Source of the DNA: Anaerobaca lacustris
GTDB lineage: Bacteria > Planctomycetota > Phycisphaerae > Sedimentisphaerales > Anaerobacaceae
Assembly: GCF_030012215.1 (NCBI RefSeq)
Contig: NZ_JASCXX010000016.1
Coordinates: forward strand, 57,062 to 121,061
DNA length: 64,000 nucleotides
Direction of reading: 5' to 3'
The notes under the pieces were generated by a model. The model ran no database searches. It saw nothing but the letters and a program-made list of their open reading frames with translations, and had not been told where the DNA came from. The stretch's first letter is position 1. Each line of letters starts with the position of its first letter. Shown in pieces: positions 57,921-64,000 of this stretch. Made by a program: the position numbers and the translations under genes.

Positions 57921-58832
57921 ATGACTCCGGCGCATTGTGCGAAATGGCGCATCGCGCGGTCGTGGGCGGTTCTGCTGGCGATGGTGGCGATGGCTGGTGC
58001 GGTCGAGCGGCCTGTGATGCGGATCGTCAAGGACATGCCCTACGTTCCGGACGGGCACGAGCGGCAGAAGCTCGATCTGTATCTGCCTGGGCCGGGGGCC
58101 GACCGCCCGCTGCCGCTGATTGTCTGGGTCCACGGCGGGGCCTGGCTGGGCGGCAGCAAGGAGAGCTGTCCTGCCGTCGGGTTTGTCCGGCGGGGCTATG
58201 CGGTGGCGAGCGTCAACTACCGGCTCAGCCACCATGCGATCTTCCCTGCCCAGATCCAGGACTGCCAGGCCGCCGTCAGGTGGCTGCGAACGCACGCGGG
58301 CGAATACGGCATCGATCCGAACCGCTTCGGCGTCTGGGGCCCGTCGGCCGGGGGGCATCTCGCGGCACTGCTCGGCGTTTGTAGTGTGCCCGTAAGGGCA
58401 TATGATGATGGGGCAACGCCTGACGGCGTCACTGCGAACGAGGTTTCCAGTCGGGTGCAGGCGGTGTGCGATTTCTTCGGGCCGACCGATTTCGCGAGGA
58501 TGAATGACTTCTGGACGACGATGGACCACGACGCCGCCAACTCGCCCGAATCACTGCTGATCGGCGGTCCGATCCAGGAGCACCCGGCGCTGGTCCGACG
58601 GGCCAACCCGATTACGTACGTGACCAAGGATGCCCCGCCGTTCCTGATCGTCCACGGCGACGCCGACCCGCTCGTGCCGCACAACCAGAGCGAACTGCTC
58701 TACGAGGCGCTGAAGGCGGCGGGCGTCGAGGTCACGCTCTACACCGTTCGCGGCGGCGGCCACGGCGGGTTCCGCGACCCCGAAGTCGATGCCCTCCTCG
58801 AACGCTTCTTCGACAAACACCTCAAACCGTAG
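57921..58832 (+). CDS. Secreted alpha/beta-hydrolase (esterase), with in-frame palindromic element
   Basis: A 303-residue esterase of the BD-FAE/lipase type. GGGAGGTGA precedes the ATG. A signal segment (SWAVLLAMVAMAGA) is followed by LIVWVHGGAWLGGSKESCPA (HGGAW oxyanion), NRFGVWGPSAGGHLAALLG (Ser nucleophile in G-x-S-x-G), FLIVHGDADPLVPHNQSELL (Asp) and GGGHGGFRDPEVDALLERFF (His). The stretch after ALLG, VCSVPVRAYDDGATPDGVTA, is encoded by a family B element that fits the frame exactly, in the place where relatives have a short variable loop. It removes ester groups, probably acetyl or feruloyl, from polysaccharide. Confidence 0.88.
   Translation: MTPAHCAKWRIARSWAVLLAMVAMAGAVERPVMRIVKDMPYVPDGHERQKLDLYLPGPGADRPLPLIVWVHGGAWLGGSKESCPAVGFVRRGYAVASVNYRLSHHAIFPAQIQDCQAAVRWLRTHAGEYGIDPNRFGVWGPSAGGHLAALLGVCSVPVRAYDDGATPDGVTANEVSSRVQAVCDFFGPTDFARMNDFWTTMDHDAANSPESLLIGGPIQEHPALVRRANPITYVTKDAPPFLIVHGDADPLVPHNQSELLYEALKAAGVEVTLYTVRGGGHGGFRDPEVDALLERFFDKHLKP
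58380..58436. repeat. Family B element (in frame in esterase gene)
   Basis: Starts TGTAGTGTGCCCGTAAGGGC and ends AACGCCTGACGGCGTCACTG. The hairpins TGCCC-GTAA-GGGCA and ACGCC-TGAC-GGCGT are visible. The related copy at 11426 is intergenic. Confidence 0.8.
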
Positions 58833-58913
58833 CCGAGAAGCGATCCTGGCGGATCGCTTGGTGTGGATACCATGCCAATCATCTGCCGCCGCTTGACTGG
58901 ACTGGCAGTTGTT

Positions 58914-58965
58914 GTTAAGCTATATACGGTGATTAACCTATGTTAATATAACAGTATATCTTAAC
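58914..58965. promoter_or_regulatory. Nested inverted repeats before the Doc toxin-antitoxin pair
   Basis: The outer pair is GTTAAGCTATATAC (58914-58927) and GTATATCTTAAC (58954-58965). The inner pair is TTAAC-CTAT-GTTAA (58933-58946). The region is AT-rich and lies just upstream of the antitoxin gene, as expected for an autoregulatory operator. Confidence 0.6.
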
Positions 58966-59005
58966 GTAGCTCGCGATGGGTGTTTCGCAAAAGCAGGTAG
59001 AATAT

Positions 59006-59263
59006 ATGGGTAAGTCAAACCTAATCACGATACCAAAGTTGGCGGAACTGCTTGGGATCAGCCGGATCGCCGTGTACAACCAGGTCAGGGCGGGCAAAAT
59101 CGCGGCCACGAAGGTGGGCCGCATCCACGTGATCAACGATCGCACCGTCCAACAAGTGCTGCGCAAACGGGTCGGGGCTCTGGACAAGCAACGCGTGGAC
59201 CAGGCAGTGCGAAAGGTCGTTCGCGACTACGGGGAGGTGCTCAAACGCCTGGCGAGAGAGTAG
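59006..59263 (+). CDS. Excisionase-type HTH antitoxin
   Basis: An 85-residue protein, MGKSNLITIPKLAELLGISR followed by IAVYNQVRAGKIAATKVGRI, a MerR/excisionase-like winged helix. Such proteins are the DNA-binding antitoxins paired with death-on-curing toxins in many bacteria. AGGTAG lies before the ATG at 59006; an ATG 30 bases earlier has none. The C-terminal helix (QRVDQAVRKVVRDYGEVLKR) would wrap the toxin. Its stop codon overlaps the beginning of the toxin frame. Confidence 0.85.
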   Translation: MGKSNLITIPKLAELLGISRIAVYNQVRAGKIAATKVGRIHVINDRTVQQVLRKRVGALDKQRVDQAVRKVVRDYGEVLKRLARE

Positions 59264-59694
59264 TCCAACCGATCGGCGTCGAGGAAGTCGAGTACATCGC
59301 CTTTCGCCTCGCCGGGGAGCATCTGGCGTTCGATGAGCCGATTCCCGACTTCCAGACGCGCTATCCGCATCGCTTGGAGAGCTGCCTGCTCACGCCGTTT
59401 ATGAGTTTCGGCGGGAAGTCACCGTATCGGTCGCTGGCGTCCAAAGCCGCCATGCTGCTGTATCTGATGATTAAGAACCACCCGTTCCAGAACGGCAAGA
59501 AGCGCTTGGCCATCACGACACTGCTGGTCTTCCTGCACAAGAACGGCAAGTGGCTCGACGTCGAGCCGCAGATGTTCTACGAGTTCACCGTCTGGGTGGC
59601 CAGGAGCCCGGCCGAACTCAAAGACGCAACCGTCAAAGGCGCCGAGGATTTCATCCGCGCTCACCTCGTCGATGTGAGTGTGGATGGTCCGTGA
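59260..59694 (+). CDS. doc: Doc-type Fic toxin, start codon missing
   Basis: About 144 residues of a Doc protein: EEVEYIAFRLAGEHLAFDEP, LESCLLTPFMSFGGKSPY and the Fic motif NHPFQNGKKRLAITTLLVFL with the catalytic His. Doc toxins phosphorylate elongation factor Tu. The family start (V-QPIGVEEVEYI) is preceded only by GTA at 59260 and GTC; no ATG, GTG or TTG lies in this frame before a TTG far inside at 59374. Either GTA is used poorly, or the start codon was lost and the toxin is silenced. The motif itself looks intact. Confidence 0.75.
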   Translation, partial: VVQPIGVEEVEYIAFRLAGEHLAFDEPIPDFQTRYPHRLESCLLTPFMSFGGKSPYRSLASKAAMLLYLMIKNHPFQNGKKRLAITTLLVFLHKNGKWLDVEPQMFYEFTVWVARSPAELKDATVKGAEDFIRAHLVDVSVDGP

Positions 59695-59715
59695 CCTTGC
59701 ATGAGGCAATAACGC

Positions 59716-60069
59716 ATGCGGCCGATGGATGAGTTGTTTGCGGCGTTGGGGCGGTCTGGGTTTCGCGGGCGGTTTCGGCTGGGGGCGCGGGAGGCGGCGT
59801 ATCTGCGGCAGCGAGGGACCGAGACGGTGCTTCAGCACGCGCGGCAGTTCGTCGAGGACCGTCTGGCGGCCGCCGAGCCGGTCAACGACGGCAAGCAGAC
59901 CCCGATGCGTAACCATCCCGTCTTCATCGCCCAGCACGCCACCGCCACCTGCTGCCGGGGCTGCCTGGCCAAATGGCATGGCGTCGCCAAAGGCCGGCCG
60001 CTGACGGCCGACGAGATCGACTACATTGTACGGGTGATCGAACGGTGGTTAAGACGGCAGGCGATCTGA
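59716..60069 (+). CDS. DUF4186-family protein
   Basis: A 117-residue protein, MDELFAALGRSGFRGRFRLG, then ARQFVEDRLAAAEPVNDGKQ, HPVFIAQHATATCCRGCLAK and WHGVAKGRPLTADEIDYIVR. The HPVFIAQHATATCCRGCL-KWH pattern is the hallmark of DUF4186, small proteins of unknown function with a likely metal site of Cys and His. It starts 21 bases after the toxin stop and could be read on the same transcript. A start at residue 4 is also possible. Confidence 0.85.
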   Translation: MRPMDELFAALGRSGFRGRFRLGAREAAYLRQRGTETVLQHARQFVEDRLAAAEPVNDGKQTPMRNHPVFIAQHATATCCRGCLAKWHGVAKGRPLTADEIDYIVRVIERWLRRQAI

Positions 60070-60083
60070 CCGATAAGACTGAT

Positions 60084-60108
60084 CGTAGGGCGAGCGTCCC
60101 CGCTCGCC
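60084..60108. repeat. Family E repeat
   Basis: GTAGGGCGAGCGTCCC next to CGCTCGCC. It lies directly after the DUF4186 gene and before the kinase gene. A half-copy is at the end of the DUF4405 gene (50198). Confidence 0.6.
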
Positions 60109-60217
60109 AGGAACTGGACATACCCGCACGGTGCGGCCGTCCGAAAAAATATTGCGATTCCGGGTCCGGCGGCCTATACTGTCGCCGCTGGGAGAAGATT
60201 ATGGTCAGAGGTTAGAC

Positions 60218-61192
60218 ATGGTGGAACGGATTCCGAGAATCGTCGTGGTCGGCAGCACCTACATCGACATGGCTTTCAAGTGCGCCACGATCCCCTCGGC
60301 AGGTCAGATGGTCAGCGGGTCGGCCCTGTCCTATTCGCTCGCCGGGCCGGGCCCGCTCGAGGCGGTGCAGGCGGCACTGTGCGGCTGCGGCGTGCATCTG
60401 ATCAGCAAGGTGGGCGGCGATGTGTTCGGTGCAATGGCGAAGAAGAGCCTGGCCGACTACAAGGTCAATGTCGACTACGTCTGCACCGCCGAGGCCAAGA
60501 ACACCGGCGTCGTCGTCACCCACGTCAACGCGGCGGGCGAGAACGGCTGCTGCCATTATTCCGGCGCCAACTGCGCCCTGCTGCCGGCGGACATCGAGAT
60601 GGCCGAGGAGCTGATCGCCGAAGCCGACATCTGCCTGATCCACGGGTGCCTGCCGCAGGAGGCGATCGTCAAGGCCCTGCGGTGCAGCGAACTGCACGGC
60701 ACGAAGGTCATCTTCAATCCGTCGCGACCGACCGAGCAGGAGAGTCGTCACGGGCTGGACCTGCCGATCGAGTACTTCACCGCCGACATCCTGATTCCGA
60801 ATCTCTTTGAGGCCGCCGACATCACCGACCAGTCGGCGGCTACCATCCGCACCGCCAAGATGATCGGTTCCGAGCTGGTCGCGCGCGGGGCGCGCTGCGC
60901 GGTCATTACCATGGGTGCTCGCGGGGCGATGGTCGTCGATCGCGGCGGCGCCGACCACGTGCCGGCCTTCGAGGTCGATCTGGTCGATCATACCGGCAGC
61001 GGCGACGCATTCGCCGGCGCTCTGGCGGCCTATTGTGCCGTCAAAGACGACGTGCGCGAAGGGGTGAAGTTCGCCTCAGCGGCAGGGGCCTTGGCCTGCG
61101 CGAAGTTCGGCGGGCTCGAGTCGCTGCCGAGCAAGGCCGAGATCATCCAACTGCTCCAGCGCGAAGACATCGACCTGCTGCCGCGCAATTAG
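60218..61192 (+). CDS. PfkB-family carbohydrate kinase (atypical substrate loop)
   Basis: A 324-residue ribokinase-fold kinase. AGAGGTTAGAC lies before the ATG. It opens RIVVVGSTYIDMAFKCATIP, has LIHGCLPQEAIVKALRCSEL and VIFNPSRP, and ends with the second PfkB signature VDHTGSGDAFAGALAAYCAV, with Asp263 as the catalytic base. The first signature, normally GGKGxNQA, reads SLAGPGPLEAVQAALCGCG, so the substrate-binding Asn and Gly pair are altered. ATP-dependent sugar phosphorylation is likely, but the sugar may be unusual. No sugar transporter or catabolic operon is adjacent. Confidence 0.87.
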   Translation: MVERIPRIVVVGSTYIDMAFKCATIPSAGQMVSGSALSYSLAGPGPLEAVQAALCGCGVHLISKVGGDVFGAMAKKSLADYKVNVDYVCTAEAKNTGVVVTHVNAAGENGCCHYSGANCALLPADIEMAEELIAEADICLIHGCLPQEAIVKALRCSELHGTKVIFNPSRPTEQESRHGLDLPIEYFTADILIPNLFEAADITDQSAATIRTAKMIGSELVARGARCAVITMGARGAMVVDRGGADHVPAFEVDLVDHTGSGDAFAGALAAYCAVKDDVREGVKFASAAGALACAKFGGLESLPSKAEIIQLLQREDIDLLPRN

Positions 61193-61277
61193 CCGTTCGT
61201 TCCGTAGCGTTCTCCTCAGAGCATACCCGTTCGCAGCGTGTCTTTGAAAGCACATTCGAGGACTGCGAAAGGGCCTT

Positions 61278-61310
61278 TCAATGTAACGCCTGGCGGCGTC
61301 ACTACAGACG
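61278..61310. repeat. Partial family B element
   Basis: AACGCCTGGCGGCGTCACTA with GTAAC in front. Only the second hairpin of the family is left. It overlaps the stop codon region of the gene at 61302. Confidence 0.5.
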
Positions 61311-62132
61311 GCTTCGCCTGCGCGCCAGAAGCAGGCCGGCCACAGCGGTGACGGCCGCGATGACCACCAGCGGGATCACGGCTGATCCGGCCCGTTCGTC
61401 GTGGTCGTGCGCCGGGTGATCCGGTGCGGGCCGCTCGGCGACCGGCTCGACGCCGAACGCCGTCAGCACGCTCGATGCCTCATAGGCCGGACGCGACCAC
61501 GTGAGGAACTTGACGGGCTCTCTGCGGTAGGTCTCTTTGACCAGGCCGTCGGCATGCGGATGCAGCCAGCGGTGCCGCTCTTCGCTCATGGGGACCTTGG
61601 CGATCTTGATGTCGATCGTCGCGCTGCTGGTCGTGCGGTAGTGCCGGCACGCCTCGAACGTGCCGGCGTCGGTGGCCACGGTTTCGTCGCCCAGCCGCTC
61701 GATCTCCAGGTGGATCGGAATGCGGAACGCGGGCGAATCCATGTGCAGCGTCGTCTCGATCGTTGCGCTTTGCCCGACGGCCAGCTCGGGCGCCTCGTAG
61801 GGAACGGGCGGATCGTAATGCAGCCGGGCGGGCGGACCGTCTTTGCTGTCGATCTCGATGGCGATGACCATCCGGTTGGGATCGATGTGGTGCCGACTCG
61901 CCGGATCGGAGCTGTTGGTGTAACGCTCTTCAATGATCCAGAGGCCGTCGTTGGGGTCGTGACGGATCACCTGAGCGATGCGCTGGCCGTCGATCGGCTC
62001 GCCTTCAAAGCTGCCGGGTTTGGGGCCGGAGTGCTGATAGACCCATCGCTGGCCGACTTCGTACGCCCCGTGGCCCGCCGACGCCAGCGCAACACACAGC
62101 AGAATCGACATCGCCCGCATCCGACGCGACAT
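61302..62132 (-). CDS. Secreted protein with C-terminal membrane helix
   Basis: A 276-residue protein. GGGAGGATTG precedes the ATG at 62132. A signal peptide (AMSILLCVALASAGHGA) is followed by a beta-rich domain (YEVGQRWVYQHSGPKPGSFE, ITTLHM-like strands, DETVATDAGTFEACRHYRTT) resembling DUF3108-like lipocalin-type folds. A His/Asp-rich linker (PDHPAHDHDERAG) precedes a transmembrane helix (AVIPLVVIAAVTAVAGLLLA) and a basic end (RRRSRL). It is immediately downstream of the rhamnosidase-like gene, 32 bases apart. Function unknown. Confidence 0.7.
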   Translation of the reverse strand: MSRRMRAMSILLCVALASAGHGAYEVGQRWVYQHSGPKPGSFEGEPIDGQRIAQVIRHDPNDGLWIIEERYTNSSDPASRHHIDPNRMVIAIEIDSKDGPPARLHYDPPVPYEAPELAVGQSATIETTLHMDSPAFRIPIHLEIERLGDETVATDAGTFEACRHYRTTSSATIDIKIAKVPMSEERHRWLHPHADGLVKETYRREPVKFLTWSRPAYEASSVLTAFGVEPVAERPAPDHPAHDHDERAGSAVIPLVVIAAVTAVAGLLLARRRSRL

Positions 62133-62164
62133 GTGCAATCCTCCCAGGGAGCCCGCGTGTCCTG

Positions 62165-63916
62165 CTATCGCAGTATGGTGATTCCCTTCGGCGCGTCGAT
62201 CTTCGTTTCGATCGTGCCGTCGGTCTTCTTCTCGTGTCGGACCTTGATGACGCCTTTGGTCGTGGGGAACGTGCCTTCGGCCCAGTCGAGGTCGGCCAGG
62301 TGCGGCTGAATCCGCACGACCGTGCCGCCGGGCTCGACGATCCGCACGCCGAGTACGTGCTCGCTGAGCCACGCGGTCGGGCCCGACGCCCAACCGTGGC
62401 AGAGGCTGTGCCGAAAGCCCACGTAGCAGTGGTTGCCGAAGTCGCCGTGGATGTCCTTCTTGCCCTCGGGCACCAGCTCGTCGATCCGTCCGGCGTTTTG
62501 CGTCCATTGCAGATCGAAATCCTCCCAGAACGTCGTCGCGCCCAGATCGAGCATCGCGCCCCAGTATTGGCGGATCACGTCGATCGCGCCCTGGTAGTCG
62601 CCCGCCATCGCGCGGGCCTGAAGGACGTAATAGCCGTAGAATGTGCTCATCCGCTGCGGGCCGTCCACCGCCAGCACTTCGCGATTGAGCTTGGTCGCAT
62701 CGGCCAGGCCCGCCAGCGCCATCAGCGCCGCCGCCTGCTTGCTGTCGGCCGGGTCGGGCGTGTGCTTGACGAGCTTGGCGACGCTGTCGAGGCATTTGGC
62801 TCGCGTCTGCGGCTCATCGAGCACTTCGCATAATTCCGCGCCCGCCTGCAGCGTCATCACGAGAAGTGAGTGCAGGCCCGCGTGGATCGCGGCTTTGTTC
62901 TCGCTGCTGGGCCAGTCGAGGAAGCGGTACGCCGGCAGCGTCTCGCGATTGTCGGGACCGACGCAAGCGGCCAGTTGCGCCAGCAGACCGGTCAGGTATG
63001 TCCGCTGCTGTCGCAGATAGGCGTCGTCGCCGGTGTAGTGGTGCCAGGCGTGGTGCAGCAGCACCCACCACATCGAGTAGGAGCTGATCCCGTTCATCCA
63101 GCGCGGCAGCGGCGTCTCGTCGCGGACCAGATCGAGGCTGGCCGGCACGATCGCATCGGCGCCGAAGACGGCGAAGATCGTCTCGGTCTCGGGGTGCATG
63201 TCGCCGACCCAGACGAGCCGGTCGCGCTTGATGCCGTCCCAGAGGTAGTCCTGCATGTTCAGGTGCACGGTGTAGGCGCCCGTCTGCCAGATGCGATTGA
63301 GCCGCTCGTCGCTGCAACGGAACGAGCCGAGATAGTCGAGGTCGCGATAGACGAAGACGGCGCGGACGCTCTTGAGTTGCACGAAGCTGTCGTCGTCGAG
63401 CAGGTCGATCCGCACGAAGCGAAAGCCCGTGTTGCCGATCTCGGCCGTGCCCAGCCAGGGCACCAGCGTGGTCTGGTCGCGGATCGCGTGGTCGTTGGTG
63501 GCGTTCTGCTCGCCGCCGAGCTCGGCCATCGCCTCGCTGGCCGATTCGCCGAACCGCACGCGCAGCCGGACGGGCTTGTTGTCCTTGCTGTGCCAGGCCA
63601 TGATCTGCACGCCGCCGTTGAGCTCGACGCCGAAGTCCAGCAGGATCGCCGCTTCGCCCTTGCGGCTGTCCAGCACACACGGGTTCGACGCGTCGAGCGT
63701 GATCTGGCCCGAACGCTTCTGCAAAAGCGCCCCGGCGTTCTCGACCGCGCCGCTGTGCCAGACGACGCGCCCCGGCGTGACGAACGTCCGCACGCGCGGG
63801 TCCCGCTCGGCCCGATCCTCCAAATCCGCCACCGGCCCCGGCAACCCCGCCGCCACTGCCGCACCAACCATCACCCACACCGCCACCAAACCAACCACCC
63901 GTCTGCACTGCATCAT
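62165..63916 (-). CDS. Alpha-L-rhamnosidase-like (six-hairpin) glycosidase
   Basis: A 583-residue secreted protein; TCGGAGGTTCC lies before the ATG ATG at 63916. A signal peptide (LVAVWVMVGAAVAAGLPG) is followed by a beta-domain (AILLDFGVELNGGVQIMAWH) and the alpha/alpha barrel with DYLWDGIKRDRLVWVGDMHP, ATTFWEDFDLQWTQNAG and CHGWASGPTAWLSEHVLGVR, signatures of GH78-type alpha-L-rhamnosidases and their relatives. It would remove L-rhamnose from polysaccharides or glycosides. The C-terminal small beta-domain ends KTDGTIETKIDAPKGITILR. The gene heads the pair with the secreted protein at 61302. Confidence 0.88.
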   Translation of the reverse strand: MMQCRRVVGLVAVWVMVGAAVAAGLPGPVADLEDRAERDPRVRTFVTPGRVVWHSGAVENAGALLQKRSGQITLDASNPCVLDSRKGEAAILLDFGVELNGGVQIMAWHSKDNKPVRLRVRFGESASEAMAELGGEQNATNDHAIRDQTTLVPWLGTAEIGNTGFRFVRIDLLDDDSFVQLKSVRAVFVYRDLDYLGSFRCSDERLNRIWQTGAYTVHLNMQDYLWDGIKRDRLVWVGDMHPETETIFAVFGADAIVPASLDLVRDETPLPRWMNGISSYSMWWVLLHHAWHHYTGDDAYLRQQRTYLTGLLAQLAACVGPDNRETLPAYRFLDWPSSENKAAIHAGLHSLLVMTLQAGAELCEVLDEPQTRAKCLDSVAKLVKHTPDPADSKQAAALMALAGLADATKLNREVLAVDGPQRMSTFYGYYVLQARAMAGDYQGAIDVIRQYWGAMLDLGATTFWEDFDLQWTQNAGRIDELVPEGKKDIHGDFGNHCYVGFRHSLCHGWASGPTAWLSEHVLGVRIVEPGGTVVRIQPHLADLDWAEGTFPTTKGVIKVRHEKKTDGTIETKIDAPKGITILR

Positions 63917-64000
63917 CGGAACCTCCGAAAGAGCCTTTGTTGCTGACTCCCATGTCATAACAAAGGACTACCGCATTGTCCATCATGATCGCGTGCCCGC

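Noticed and set aside
1..64000. CRISPR array, rRNA or tRNA genes
   Set aside because: No regularly spaced repeats with unique spacers, no rRNA-like conserved stretch and no cloverleaf with a T-arm were found on reading both strands.

Overview
The window looks like a high-GC chromosomal segment of a planctomycete, most likely of the class Phycisphaerae (Sedimentisphaerales-like, probably a metagenome assembly). The lines of evidence are several Tat-exported formylglycine-type sulfatases, a secreted beta-helix protein ending in the planctomycete motif INMGAYGGTAEAS, secreted proteins with VPAPGA-type PEP-CTERM sorting tails, a thiamine-phosphate synthase with an extra N-terminal domain, and an EF-P with a PGNLRAF loop. 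No rRNA, tRNA or CRISPR array was recognised.

Layout. 0-4 kb: a TPR/CsgG-like lipoprotein cut by the window edge, then an AbiEi/AbiEii toxin-antitoxin pair. 4-23 kb: polysaccharide-related secreted proteins (three sulfatases, a glycosidase-like protein, a beta-helix protein, a giant FAD oxidoreductase) mixed with housekeeping genes (thiE, rpiB), an Nramp-like transporter and a stray phage terminase large subunit. 22.8-25 kb: a compact type II restriction-modification locus (regulator, endonuclease, adenine methylase). 25-36.6 kb: penicillin-acylase-like lipoprotein, rsmI, an antiphage dCTP-deaminase-like gene, a TlpA-like protein, rsmE, a Fic protein with an operator-like array, a pseudouridine synthase and efp. 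36.6-52.5 kb: PEP-CTERM proteins and their broken relatives, a terminase-small-subunit-like gene, an SDR, an odd signal peptidase, a CDF metal exporter and membrane proteins. 52.7-57.7 kb: a seven-gene minus-strand module with phage/plasmid flavour (double-HTH protein, ABC ATPase, GNAT protein, a ParB-GNAT chimera, ParB, a replication-like protein and a small unknown). 57.9-64 kb: an esterase, a Doc-type toxin-antitoxin pair, a PfkB kinase and an alpha-L-rhamnosidase-like enzyme.

How the genes work together. The sulfatases, rhamnosidase, oxidoreductase and glycosidase-like proteins fit a lifestyle of degrading sulfated or complex polysaccharides. AbiE, the R-M locus, the deaminase, Fic and Doc make a dispersed layer of phage-defence or growth-control genes, three of them with visible inverted-repeat operators. 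The most unusual aspect is a dense population of short palindromic repeats of at least six families. Several lie inside genes and stay in frame, adding a short peptide to the protein (terminase, ParB, GNAT, ParB-GNAT chimera, esterase), much as Rickettsia palindromic elements do. The 52.7-57.7 kb module also carries a roughly 1-kb tandem duplication that fused the front half of ParB to the back half of the acetyltransferase.
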